A program made the translations under genes and the position numbers. The notes beneath the pieces are model-generated. The model was not told where the DNA came from. It was given only the letters and a program-made list of their open reading frames with translations, and ran no database searches. Source: Thioglobus_A sp964344985 (GTDB taxonomy: Bacteria > Pseudomonadota > Gammaproteobacteria > PS1 > Pseudothioglobaceae). From it: 9,127 nt of DNA. Below, piece by piece: positions 1 through 7,121 of this stretch. The stretch's first letter is position 1, and each line of letters starts with the position of its first letter. The stretch lies in the NCBI GenBank assembly GCA_964344985.1, contig CAYFPI010000024.1, positions 1 to 9,127 on the forward strand, given 5' to 3'.

Positions 1-1191
1 TTAATCCGTCACCTTAGATACAACACCCGCACCAACAGTACGACCACCTTCTCTAATTGCGAATCTTAAACCTTCATCCATAGCGATTGGAGATAGAAGT
101 TCAACATCCATCTTCACGTTATCACCTGGCATTACCATCTCTACGCCTTCAGGTAACTTACAAGCACCTGTTACGTCTGTAGTTCTGAAGTAGAACTGTG
201 GACGGTAGTTATCGAAGAATGGTGTATGACGACCACCTTCATCTTTACTTAATACATATACTTCAGCTTCAAACTTAGCATGTGGATTGATTGAACCTGG
301 CTTAGCAAGTACTTGACCACGCTCTACTTCTTCACGCTTAGTACCACGAAGTAGTACACCTACGTTATCACCAGCTTCACCTGAATCTAATAACTTACGG
401 AACATCTCAACACCTGTACAAGTTGTTTTTTGAGTGTCTTTAATACCAACGATTTCAATTTCATCGTTAACATGTACAACACCTGCTTCAATACGACCTG
501 TTACCACTGTACCACGACCTGAGATTGAGAATACGTCCTCAATTGGCATAATGAAGTCTTTATCAGTATCACGCTCTGGTGTTGGAATGTAGTCGTCTAG
601 TGCTTGTACTAGCTTTAAGATTGAAGGAACACCAATGTCTGATGTATCACCTTCTAATGCTTTAAGAGCTGAACCAAAGATAACTGGTGTGTCATCACCT
701 GGGAAGTCGTACTCATTTAATAGCTCACGGATTTCCATTTCAACTAATTCTACTAATTCTTCATCATCAACCATGTCAGCCTTGTTCATGTATACAAGGA
801 TGTAAGGCACACCTACTTGACGAGATAAAAGAATGTGCTCACGTGTTTGAGCCATTGGACCGTCTGTAGCTGCGATTACGATGATAGCGCCGTCCATTTG
901 TGCAGCACCCGTAATCATGTTCTTAACGTAGTCGGCGTGTCCCGGGCAGTCAACGTGTGCGTAGTGACGAGTTTCACTTTCGTATTCTACGTGTGCTGTT
1001 GAGATTGTAATACCACGCTCTCTTTCTTCAGGAGCATTATCGATGTCTGCGTAATCATTGAATTCACCACCATTAGCTTCAGCCATAACTTTAGTCATTG
1101 CTGCAGTTAGTGTAGTCTTACCGTGGTCAACGTGACCGATTGTGCCCACGTTTACGTGTGGTTTGGTTCTTTCGAATTTTTCTTTTGCCAT
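1..1191 (-). CDS. tuf: Elongation factor Tu (EF-Tu)
   Basis: This is the GTPase that delivers aminoacyl-tRNA to the ribosomal A site in the cytoplasm. At 396 aa it has the normal bacterial length. The G domain shows the P-loop GHVDHGKT at residues 19-26, the switch I motif RGIT at 59-62, DCPGH at 81-85 (H85 is the GTPase-activating histidine, H84 in E. coli mature numbering), NKAD at 136-139 and SAL at 174-176. Domains 2 and 3 follow from about residue 210 to the end, closing with the usual GGRTVGAGVV segment. The base-recognition motif reads NKAD where E. coli has NKCD, a conservative change. It is the last visible gene of the str operon, 11 nt after fusA, and is led by a strong Shine-Dalgarno. 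The stop codon is the first triplet of the window, so the gene is complete but its downstream neighbour and terminator are not visible. Whether the genome has a second tuf copy cannot be judged here. Confidence 0.98.
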   Translation of the reverse strand: MAKEKFERTKPHVNVGTIGHVDHGKTTLTAAMTKVMAEANGGEFNDYADIDNAPEERERGITISTAHVEYESETRHYAHVDCPGHADYVKNMITGAAQMDGAIIVIAATDGPMAQTREHILLSRQVGVPYILVYMNKADMVDDEELVELVEMEIRELLNEYDFPGDDTPVIFGSALKALEGDTSDIGVPSILKLVQALDDYIPTPERDTDKDFIMPIEDVFSISGRGTVVTGRIEAGVVHVNDEIEIVGIKDTQKTTCTGVEMFRKLLDSGEAGDNVGVLLRGTKREEVERGQVLAKPGSINPHAKFEAEVYVLSKDEGGRHTPFFDNYRPQFYFRTTDVTGACKLPEGVEMVMPGDNVKMDVELLSPIAMDEGLRFAIREGGRTVGAGVVSKVTD

Positions 1192-1198
1192 TTTAACG

Positions 1199-1204
1199 CT
1201 CCTT
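1199..1204 (-). promoter_or_regulatory. tuf ribosome binding site overlapping the fusA stop
   Basis: AAGGAG lies 7 nt upstream of the tuf ATG. Its first bases belong to the fusA TAA stop codon (1203-1205). This arrangement lets ribosomes ending fusA re-initiate on tuf, and fits with high EF-Tu output. The motif and overlap are seen directly; coupling is inferred. Confidence 0.8.
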
Positions 1205-3305
1205 ACTTATTTAATTTTTCGATTACTTCATCAGCAACGTTCTTCGGTGCTGCTGTGTATTTTGCAAATTCCATTGAATAGCTTGCACGACCTTGAGTCA
1301 TAGAACGAAGATCATTTGCATAACCAAACATTTCTGCTAATGGTACATCTGCTTTTAATTGCTTGCCGTTTGGAATATCTTCCATGCCGCCAACTAATCC
1401 ACGACGACGATTGATATCACCCATTACGTCACCCATGTAATCTTCAGGGGTAACCACTTCTACTGCCATCATTGGCTCTAGTAATTGTGGATTGGCCATT
1501 TTTACACCTTCTGATAGACACTTAGAAGCAGCAATCTTAAACGCCATTTCATTTGAGTCTACATCATGGTATGAACCATCAAATACGGTAACTTTCATAT
1601 CTACTAACGGGAATCCTGCTAGTACACCATTTTCCATTTGCTCTTGAACACCTTTATCAACAGCAGGAATGTATTCCTTAGGAATAACACCACCTTTAAT
1701 TTCATCAACAAACTCATAACCTGCACCAGGCTCTTGAGGCTCAATACGTAAATGCACGTGACCATACTGACCACGACCACCTGATTGCTTAGCAAACTTA
1801 TGCTGATGCTCAACCATAGTAGTAATTGCTTCACGGTAAGCTACTTGTGGTGCACCAACGTTACACTCAACATCAAACTCACGAACCATACGATCAACAA
1901 TAATGTCTAAGTGAAGCTCACCCATACCGGCAATAATTGTTTGGCCAGACTCTTCGTCTGAAGAAACACGGAATGAAGGGTCTTCAGCTGCAAGTTTAGA
2001 TAAAGCAATACCCATCTTCTCTTGGTCAGCTTTAGTTTTAGGCTCCACCGCTAATGCAATTACTGGCTCAGGGAATTCCATTCTTTCTAGAACGATCTTC
2101 TCTTTCATGTCACACAATGTGTCACCTGTTGTTACATCTTTAAGTCCAATTGCTGCTGCAATATCACCAGCACGAACTTCTTTAATTTCTTCACGATCGT
2201 TAGAGTGCATCTGTACCATACGACCAATACGCTCTTTTTTACCTTTAGATGAGTTATAAACAAAATCACCTGCTTTAAGTACACCTGAATAAACACGGAA
2301 GAAAGTCAACGTACCTACGAATGGGTCTGTTGCAATCTTAAATGCTAATGCTGCAAAAGGCTCATCATCATCTGCGTTTCTTGGAACTCTTGTCTCATCA
2401 GCATCGTCTAAAACACCTTCAATAGCATCCACTTCTAATGGTGATGGCATGTATGAAATCATTGCATCTAATGCTGCTTGAACACCTTTATTTTTAAAGG
2501 CAGAACCACAGAACATTGGGATAATTTCATTGTTAATTGTTTGAGTGCGGATACCTTCTCTGATTTCATCGTCAGTTAGTTCGCCAGCCTCTAAGTATTT
2601 TTCCATTAACTCTTCAGAAGCTTCAGCAGCTGATTCAATCATGAACTCACGCTTCTCATCAGCTAAATCTTGCAACTCTGCAGGAATATCTTTAGCCTCA
2701 TATGTAGCGCCTTGATCAGCTTCATTCCAGTAAATCGCTTTCATGGTGATTAGATCAACCACACCTTCGAAAGCCTCTTCGGCACCAATTGCAATTTGCA
2801 TTGGCACTGGATTACCACCTAGGCGAGTTTTAACTTGATCACAAACACGTAAGAAATCTGCACCAGCACGGTCCATCTTATTTACAAAACCAATTCTTGG
2901 TACATTATATTTGTTTGCCTGACGCCATACAGTTTCTGACTGAGGCTCTACACCACCCACTGCACAAAATACAGCACATGCGCCATCTAATACTTTAAGT
3001 GAACGCTCAACTTCAATTGTAAAGTCAACGTGTCCCGGAGTATCGATAATATTGATACGGTGCTCATCAAATTGATTGTCCATACCTTTCCACATACAAG
3101 TTGTTGCAGCAGAAGTAATAGTAATACCACGTTCTTGCTCTTGCTCCATCCAATCCATGGTTGCGCCACCATCATGAACCTCACCAATTTTGTGAGTACG
3201 ACCTGTGTACAAAAGAATACGTTCTGTAGTTGTTGTCTTACCGGCATCAATGTGCGCCATGATACCAACATTACGGTAGCGACTAAGTGGGTGATTTCTT
3301 GCCAT
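1203..3305 (-). CDS. fusA: Elongation factor G (EF-G)
   Basis: This is the translocation GTPase, which moves tRNAs and mRNA through the ribosome and, with RRF, recycles ribosomes. The protein is 700 aa, against about 704 in E. coli. GTPase motifs are in order: AHIDAGKT at residues 17-24, RGIT at 59-62, DTPGH at 88-92, NKMD at 142-145 and a GSAFKNKG segment for G5. Domain II follows at roughly residues 305-400, and domain III includes GMGELHLDII. Domain IV carries the GGVIPKEYIPAVDKG region and the conserved GSYHDVDSNE, and domain V ends with the MFGYANDLRS and GRASYSMEF segments. It therefore looks like canonical EF-G, not a paralogue such as EF-G2 or a TetM-type protection protein. The start is supported by AGAGGA at 3315-3320, 9 nt upstream of the ATG. 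It sits 18 nt after rpsG in the str operon and has no independent promoter that I can recognise. Confidence 0.98.
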   Translation of the reverse strand: MARNHPLSRYRNVGIMAHIDAGKTTTTERILLYTGRTHKIGEVHDGGATMDWMEQEQERGITITSAATTCMWKGMDNQFDEHRINIIDTPGHVDFTIEVERSLKVLDGACAVFCAVGGVEPQSETVWRQANKYNVPRIGFVNKMDRAGADFLRVCDQVKTRLGGNPVPMQIAIGAEEAFEGVVDLITMKAIYWNEADQGATYEAKDIPAELQDLADEKREFMIESAAEASEELMEKYLEAGELTDDEIREGIRTQTINNEIIPMFCGSAFKNKGVQAALDAMISYMPSPLEVDAIEGVLDDADETRVPRNADDDEPFAALAFKIATDPFVGTLTFFRVYSGVLKAGDFVYNSSKGKKERIGRMVQMHSNDREEIKEVRAGDIAAAIGLKDVTTGDTLCDMKEKIVLERMEFPEPVIALAVEPKTKADQEKMGIALSKLAAEDPSFRVSSDEESGQTIIAGMGELHLDIIVDRMVREFDVECNVGAPQVAYREAITTMVEHQHKFAKQSGGRGQYGHVHLRIEPQEPGAGYEFVDEIKGGVIPKEYIPAVDKGVQEQMENGVLAGFPLVDMKVTVFDGSYHDVDSNEMAFKIAASKCLSEGVKMANPQLLEPMMAVEVVTPEDYMGDVMGDINRRRGLVGGMEDIPNGKQLKADVPLAEMFGYANDLRSMTQGRASYSMEFAKYTAAPKNVADEVIEKLNK

Positions 3306-3323
3306 TTTCTTAAATCCTCTAAA

Positions 3324-3791
3324 TTACCAACGGAAGTGAGCAAATGCTTTGTTTGCTTCTGCCATTCTGTGCGTGTCTTCTTTCTTCTTAAATGCAGTGC
3401 CACGGTTTTGAACCGCGTCTAATACTTCACCTGCTAATCTAAGCTTCATACCCTTTTCACCACGCTTACGTGATGCTTCAATAATCCAACGCATTGCTAA
3501 GGCGATCTTACGATCAGCTCTTACTTCAATTGGAACTTGATAGGTAGAACCACCAACACGACGAGACTTAATCTCAACTTGCGGGCCAATGTTATCTAGT
3601 GCTTGTTTGAATACTTCAATTGGCTCAGCATTACCTTTAGCTTCAATTGTATCTAACGCGTCATAAACGATCTTCTCAGCTACAGATTTCTTACCATCTA
3701 ACATTAAGATGTTTACGAACTTAGCTAATACTAAATCACCAAACTTCGGGTCTGGTAGGATTTCTCTTTTAGGTGCGGATCTTCTTCTCAT
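3324..3791 (-). CDS. rpsG: 30S ribosomal protein S7
   Basis: S7 is the primary binder of the 3' major domain of 16S rRNA; it nucleates assembly of the 30S head and contacts the E-site tRNA. At 155 aa it matches the short form of the family (about 156 aa) and lacks the C-terminal extension of E. coli K-12. It begins with the typical MRRRSAPKREILPDPKF, contains the conserved KSRRVGGSTYQVP and RWIIEASRKR segments, and ends with HRMAEANKAFAHFRW. A modest Shine-Dalgarno, AAGAGA at 3797-3802, precedes the ATG by 5 nt. It lies 29 nt after rpsL and 18 nt before fusA. In E. coli, S7 represses the str operon by binding the roughly 100-nt rpsL-rpsG spacer. Here the spacer is far shorter, so that control is probably absent or different. 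Confidence 0.98.
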   Translation of the reverse strand: MRRRSAPKREILPDPKFGDLVLAKFVNILMLDGKKSVAEKIVYDALDTIEAKGNAEPIEVFKQALDNIGPQVEIKSRRVGGSTYQVPIEVRADRKIALAMRWIIEASRKRGEKGMKLRLAGEVLDAVQNRGTAFKKKEDTHRMAEANKAFAHFRW

Positions 3792-3820
3792 AAGTTTCTC
3801 TTATCTTTTTTTATTATTAA

Positions 3821-4195
3821 TTATTTTTTAGGCTTCTTAGTACCATACTTCGAACGACCTTGCATTCTGCCATCAACACCAGTTGTATCTAGCGCACCAC
3901 GAACTGTGTGGTAACGAACACCTGGTAAGTCCTTAACACGACCACCACGAATCAGAATTACTGAGTGCTCTTGTAAGTTGTGACCTTCACCACCAATGTA
4001 GGTAGTAACTTCGGCTGAATTAGTTAATCTAACACGAGCAACTTTACGTAATGCTGAGTTAGGCTTCTTTGGTGTAGTTGTGTATACACGAGTACAAACA
4101 CCACGTTTTTGAGGGCAGCTGTCTAATGCTGGTACACCACTTTTAACAATCTTTTTCTTACGTGGTTTACGTACCAATTGATTAATCGTTGACAT
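3821..4195 (-). CDS. rpsL: 30S ribosomal protein S12
   Basis: S12 lies at the decoding centre of the 30S subunit and influences tRNA selection accuracy. The protein is 124 aa, the normal length. The hallmark TTTPKKPNSALRK is at about residues 39-51 and GGRVKDLPGVRYHTVRGALD at about 84-103. K43 and K88 (numbered with Met1), the classical streptomycin-resistance positions, are both wild-type lysines. D89 in the KDLP motif is the residue that RimO methylthiolates in other bacteria; whether RimO is present here is unknown. The start follows GGAGA (4205-4209) by 9 nt. It is the first gene of the str operon, preceded by a leader of about 75 nt and a consensus promoter. The gene upstream on the same strand is a tyrosine phosphatase, not rpoC, which adjoins rpsL in some gammaproteobacteria. 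Confidence 0.98.
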   Translation of the reverse strand: MSTINQLVRKPRKKKIVKSGVPALDSCPQKRGVCTRVYTTTPKKPNSALRKVARVRLTNSAEVTTYIGGEGHNLQEHSVILIRGGRVKDLPGVRYHTVRGALDTTGVDGRMQGRSKYGTKKPKK

Positions 4196-4275
4196 ATTGC
4201 AATTTCTCCAAAATTCTTTTGTTTAATTAAATATTTCAATCACCCGCTGTTTTTTAAGGGGCAATAAAGGGAGGA

Positions 4276-4305
4276 ATTATACTGTGTTTAAGAGGAGAAT
4301 GTCAA
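4276..4305 (-). promoter_or_regulatory. Sigma-70 promoter of the str operon
   Basis: On the minus strand, TTGACA (4300-4305) is followed after an 18-bp spacer by TATAAT (4276-4281). Both hexamers match the sigma-70 consensus perfectly. Transcription should start near 4269, giving a leader of about 74 nt before rpsL. The -35 box lies only 6 bp past the stop codon of the upstream phosphatase gene. Within the leader I see only a weak GCCC/GGGT pairing and no recognisable riboswitch or attenuator. The match is direct observation; its strength and start site are inferred. Confidence 0.85.
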
Positions 4306-4311
4306 CAAGAT

Positions 4312-4788
4312 TTATACTTTTTTTGTCAGTGAATCAAGCAAAAAACCACTGGCACGATTTAGCATTTCAAACACGTCGTCAAAGCGTCCTTCAAAGTATG
4401 GATCAGGTACACTTTTGCCGTTATTTTCTGGAATATTGTCAAGCATTAGTGATAGTTTATACTGATGCTCTGTCGGACAAATAGATTTCATGTCTGCCAA
4501 ATTTGACGAATCCATGGCAAAAATATAATCATAATGATAAAAATCACTCTCATGAACTTGCCGAGCACGTTGAGAAGATAAATCTACTTGATGCTTATTA
4601 GCAGATAGTTGAGAGCGAGAATCCGGCTGCTCACCTACATGGTAAGCATGTGTTCCTGCAGAGTCAATTTCAAACAAATGTTCAATATTGCGCTTCTCAA
4701 CTTGCGATCTAAACGCGCCTTCGGCGGTTGGCGATCTGCAAATATTGCCCATACACACAAATAAAATTTTAATTTTTTCTTTGCCCAT
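4312..4788 (-). CDS. Low-molecular-weight protein tyrosine phosphatase
   Basis: This is a cytoplasmic phosphatase that removes phosphate from protein tyrosines through a cysteinyl-phosphate intermediate. At 158 aa it has the usual family length. The P-loop CMGNICRS begins near the N terminus, with nucleophile C12 and R18 fitting the CX5R(S/T) signature. C17 is the second P-loop cysteine known in many family members. DSAGT follows at 42-46, and the general acid is D129 in the DPY motif (129-131). No tyrosine kinase or polysaccharide export gene lies beside it, so assignment to a Wzb-type capsule role is not supported and its substrate is unknown. The ATG is the only plausible start, since the next Met (M13) lies inside the catalytic loop; only a weak AGAG precedes it. 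It is divergent from kdsD and lies directly upstream of the str promoter. I see no terminator after it, so its transcript may run into rpsL. Confidence 0.93.
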   Translation of the reverse strand: MGKEKIKILFVCMGNICRSPTAEGAFRSQVEKRNIEHLFEIDSAGTHAYHVGEQPDSRSQLSANKHQVDLSSQRARQVHESDFYHYDYIFAMDSSNLADMKSICPTEHQYKLSLMLDNIPENNGKSVPDPYFEGRFDDVFEMLNRASGFLLDSLTKKV

Positions 4789-4815
4789 TGACTCTACTTA
4801 TCGATAAAATTAATC

Positions 4816-4824
4816 ATTATATCA
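4816..4824 (-). promoter_or_regulatory. Extended -10 promoter for the tyrosine phosphatase gene
   Basis: The minus strand reads TGATATAAT, a perfect TATAAT hexamer with the TGn extension that reduces the need for a -35 box. A possible upstream TAGACA (4842-4847) is 20 bp away, too far to be convincing. The start would be near 4809, leaving a leader of about 20 nt. The element sits 17-25 bp upstream of the kdsD start codon, so the two divergent genes probably have interfering or shared control regions. For kdsD itself only a weak plus-strand candidate is visible (TTGCCC at 4781-4786, 18 bp, TAAAAT at 4805-4810). Confidence 0.5.
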
Positions 4825-4840
4825 ACTTTAAATACTGTTT

Positions 4841-5806
4841 ATGTCTAACGCATTACTAAGCTCTGCCAAAGAAGTTATCTTAACCGAAGCGCAAGCAGTT
4901 ACTCAACTAGCCAATAAGCTTGACCAAAGCTTTGTAGACGCTTGTGGGATCATTCAAAATTGCACAGGCAAAGTTGTTTTAATTGGCATGGGGAAATCTG
5001 GGCATATTGGCAATAAAATTGCAGCTACTTTTGCCTCCACTGGAACACCTGCTTTTGCAGTACATCCAGGTGAGGCAGGTCATGGTGATTTAGGCATGAT
5101 TACTGAAAATGATGTGGCTATTTGCATCTCATACTCTGGTGAGTCTGATGAGATTATGACAGTGGTACCCGTTATCAAACGCCTTGGCGTTCCAATTATT
5201 GGTATGACAGGCAATACAAGCTCTTCAATTGGGCAAGTTTGTGATGTACACCTTGATGTTAGTGTAGAAAAAGAAGCGTGTCCGCATAATTTAGCACCGA
5301 CTTCTTCCACAACAGTCGCACTCGCTATGGGAGATGCCTTAGCGGTCAGCTTATTAACGGACAAAGGTTTTAGCCCCGATGATTTTGCACGCTCTCACCC
5401 TTCTGGTGCATTGGGCAGAAGGTTACTTACCTTTGTCAAAAATATCATGAAAACTGGTAGTGATATTCCAACTGTTGGTGCTGATACCAAATTACTAGAT
5501 TCGCTTCTAGTGATGAGCCAAAAAGCTTTAGGCATGGTCTTGATTACCAATGAAAATACCCTGGAAGGTATTTTTACCGATGGCGATTTAAGACGTGTAT
5601 TAGAAGAACATAATGATATCCAAAACCTTACTATTGGTAAGGTAATGACGCAAAATTGCAAGTCCATCTTGGCAGACAAACCCGCCATGGCAGCAGTAGC
5701 AATGATGGATGAATTTAATTTAAATTCCTTGCCTGTTGTAGATGAAAATAATCAAGTGGTTGGAGCGATTAATACCCACACACTTATGCAAGCAAAAATA
5801 ATCTAA
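4841..5806 (+). CDS. kdsD: D-arabinose 5-phosphate isomerase
   Basis: The enzyme interconverts D-ribulose 5-phosphate and D-arabinose 5-phosphate, the first step to Kdo, the sugar joining lipid A to the lipopolysaccharide core. The protein is 321 aa, against 328 in E. coli. An N-terminal SIS domain (about residues 38-185) carries GMGKSGHIG at 49-57 and GESDEI at 100-105. A tandem CBS pair spans about 205-320, with the typical GIFTDGDLRR. By alignment with E. coli KdsD, the active-site residues K59, E111, E152 and H193 correspond to K52, E104, E145 and H186 here, and all are present. GutQ and KpsF paralogues share this architecture, but with no sorbitol or capsule genes nearby the housekeeping role is favoured. 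No Shine-Dalgarno precedes the ATG, though homology from about residue 10 onward supports this start. It stands alone, without the kdsC-lptCAB genes that follow it in E. coli, and converges on the next gene. Confidence 0.95.
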   Translation: MSNALLSSAKEVILTEAQAVTQLANKLDQSFVDACGIIQNCTGKVVLIGMGKSGHIGNKIAATFASTGTPAFAVHPGEAGHGDLGMITENDVAICISYSGESDEIMTVVPVIKRLGVPIIGMTGNTSSSIGQVCDVHLDVSVEKEACPHNLAPTSSTTVALAMGDALAVSLLTDKGFSPDDFARSHPSGALGRRLLTFVKNIMKTGSDIPTVGADTKLLDSLLVMSQKALGMVLITNENTLEGIFTDGDLRRVLEEHNDIQNLTIGKVMTQNCKSILADKPAMAAVAMMDEFNLNSLPVVDENNQVVGAINTHTLMQAKII

Positions 5807-5817
5807 ATTACGTCGTC

Positions 5818-5914
5818 TTTTTTCCTTGTATTGCGTTAAATTTCTAAAATATTCAGTTGCGTAGGTTTACTACGCGCCATCATATTTTTAAATAAGCCTT
5901 ACACAAGAAAAAAA
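5818..5914. repeat. Long imperfect palindrome in the convergent intergenic gap
   Basis: The 145-nt gap between the convergent kdsD and hupE-like genes holds an inverted repeat of about 97 nt. Its core is a perfect 6-bp stem, GCGTAG (5859-5864) and CTACGC (5870-5875), around a 5-nt loop. The outer arms pair again: T6 plus CCTTGT (5818-5829) against ACAAG plus A7 (5903-5914). Between them pairing is partial, including AAAATAT (5847-5853) against an A/T-rich partner near 5882-5888. The U-rich stretch is on the wrong side for a classical intrinsic terminator on either strand. It could act as a processing or termination hairpin, or be a copy of a dispersed repeat. No protein-coding signal is seen here. 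Confidence 0.45.
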
Positions 5915-5951
5915 TACTTGCAATTACCAATTTAGAGACAGTCAACGAATC

Positions 5952-7070
5952 TTATCCAATCAGTCTTTCTATGCCCCACCAAACTCCAATCAGGGTAATT
6001 AGTATTGAAATTGGAATAACTGCTAATTGTTGATAATTCAATTTTAACTTACGCAGTATTAATAGTGCACATACCACACCCATCACAATCACAATTTGTG
6101 CCAATTCCACACCCACATTAAACCCAACTAAAGTGATTAAAAATGAATCAGGTGTCATCTCAAATTCTCTCAACATACTGGCAAATCCCAGTCCATGAAT
6201 GAGTCCAAATATAAATACAATAATACTTTTGCGTTTAATAGATTGCTTGGTTAAAAGGTTTTCAATAGCTACATAAGCAATTGAAAACGCAATCAGTGGC
6301 TCAATAATTATTGGTGCTATTTCCACCAAACCGTACATTGCCAAACCCAACGTTAGTGTATGCGCCAAGGTAAAGGTTGTGACCAATAAAAACAGACGTT
6401 TCCACAACAATGAAGAAAGTGCCATGCCTACAATAAATAAAATATGATCCCAGCCAAGCGGAATAACGTGATCAAAACCAATGCCAATAAATTGATAGAA
6501 ACGCTGAGTAGTTGTGAGTTGCTCTGGGTGATCAATATCGATTACACCACTTGGTTTTCCATTTCGCAACCATTGCCACTGCGACCAATTGTACTCATCT
6601 TTTTTATACACTTGCCAACGTAGAGCGCTATCTCCATATGCTTTTGCATACTGCCATGACAGTGTTTTTGGCCACTCTTCTAATTGTGTGACATAGGTTA
6701 GTATGGTTTTTCTAGGTCTTTTTTTATAGCCAACAATATCAATATCAGCATTAATTAGTGTTAAATTTTGAACTTGGCTATTAACACTTAACCCTAAAGA
6801 GTTTAAAAAATCAGATTCAAAAGCTTTAAACCGTTCGCGCAAAGCTTCAGGCTCTAACGCTCTAAGTTCATCGTATTTGTCAGAATTTGGTGACTCAGTT
6901 GTGTTTTTATACTGAGTGCCAATCCCAGTCATAACAGCTTCAAGACTCAAATCAATTTCAACTTGAATTGTTTTGTCTTTAAATATAGAAACTTCAACAA
7001 GCGCTGGTTTTACAACATCTGCTTTTACAAAATTGGTTAATAAAATTAATAATACAAATAATAGCTTCAT
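5952..7070 (-). CDS. HupE/UreJ-family membrane protein with extracytoplasmic domain
   Basis: The 372-aa protein has three parts: a signal peptide (about residues 1-18, MKLLFVLLILL core), an extracytoplasmic domain of roughly 175 residues rich in aromatics (WSQWQW at 162-167), and a C-terminal domain of about six membrane segments (roughly 203-220, 225-245, 252-271, 282-299, 308-336, 347-366). The membrane part resembles the HupE/UreJ_2 family, whose relatives include proposed nickel or cobalt permeases of hydrogenase and urease clusters. Polar residues in or beside membrane segments fit metal handling: H201, D208-H209 (GWDHILF), H237, E257, H292 (GLIHGLGF), N318 and E322. No hydrogenase or urease gene is nearby, so the metal and the function are unknown. 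The ATG has no normal Shine-Dalgarno: only GGGG of the preceding terminator arm lies 9 nt upstream. The start is kept because it begins the signal peptide and no alternative start codon fits. It follows soxB on the same strand, separated by a strong terminator. Confidence 0.8.
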   Translation of the reverse strand: MKLLFVLLILLTNFVKADVVKPALVEVSIFKDKTIQVEIDLSLEAVMTGIGTQYKNTTESPNSDKYDELRALEPEALRERFKAFESDFLNSLGLSVNSQVQNLTLINADIDIVGYKKRPRKTILTYVTQLEEWPKTLSWQYAKAYGDSALRWQVYKKDEYNWSQWQWLRNGKPSGVIDIDHPEQLTTTQRFYQFIGIGFDHVIPLGWDHILFIVGMALSSLLWKRLFLLVTTFTLAHTLTLGLAMYGLVEIAPIIIEPLIAFSIAYVAIENLLTKQSIKRKSIIVFIFGLIHGLGFASMLREFEMTPDSFLITLVGFNVGVELAQIVIVMGVVCALLILRKLKLNYQQLAVIPISILITLIGVWWGIERLIG

Positions 7071-7097
7071 AATAAAAAACCCCGACTAGCGGGGTTT
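7071..7097 (-). terminator. Intrinsic terminator after soxB
   Basis: On the minus strand, AAACCCCG (7090-7097) pairs perfectly with CGGGGTTT (7077-7084) around the 5-nt loop CTAGT, followed by the U-tract TTTTTTATT down to 7071. It begins 24 nt after the soxB stop codon and has all the parts of a Rho-independent terminator. It ends exactly where the next gene's ATG begins (7070), so it also occupies that gene's translation initiation region. Confidence 0.9.
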
Positions 7098-7121
7098 AAG
7101 TTTTAAGTTAGACTTAGCAAA

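Noticed and set aside
687..869. Open frame of 60 codons on the plus strand within tuf
   Set aside because: It lies wholly opposite the conserved EF-Tu G domain, its translation shows no recognisable domain, and no ribosome site supports it; it is a shadow of tuf.
136..1191. NKAD instead of NKCD in EF-Tu as a sign of an unusual GTPase
   Set aside because: The N, K and D that contact guanine are intact and the third position varies naturally; all other motifs are canonical.
2987..3422. Overlapping open frames of about 130-138 codons on both strands across the fusA start and rpsG end
   Set aside because: They run out of frame through two highly conserved genes, and their translations are low-complexity and resemble no known family.
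4196..4270. Possible riboswitch or attenuator in the rpsL leader
   Set aside because: Only a 4-bp pairing including a wobble is visible, with no U-tract or known aptamer pattern.
5080..5688. Two open frames of 94 and 97 codons on the minus strand opposite kdsD
   Set aside because: The plus-strand KdsD frame is complete with all catalytic residues; the antisense frames have no initiation signals or domain features.
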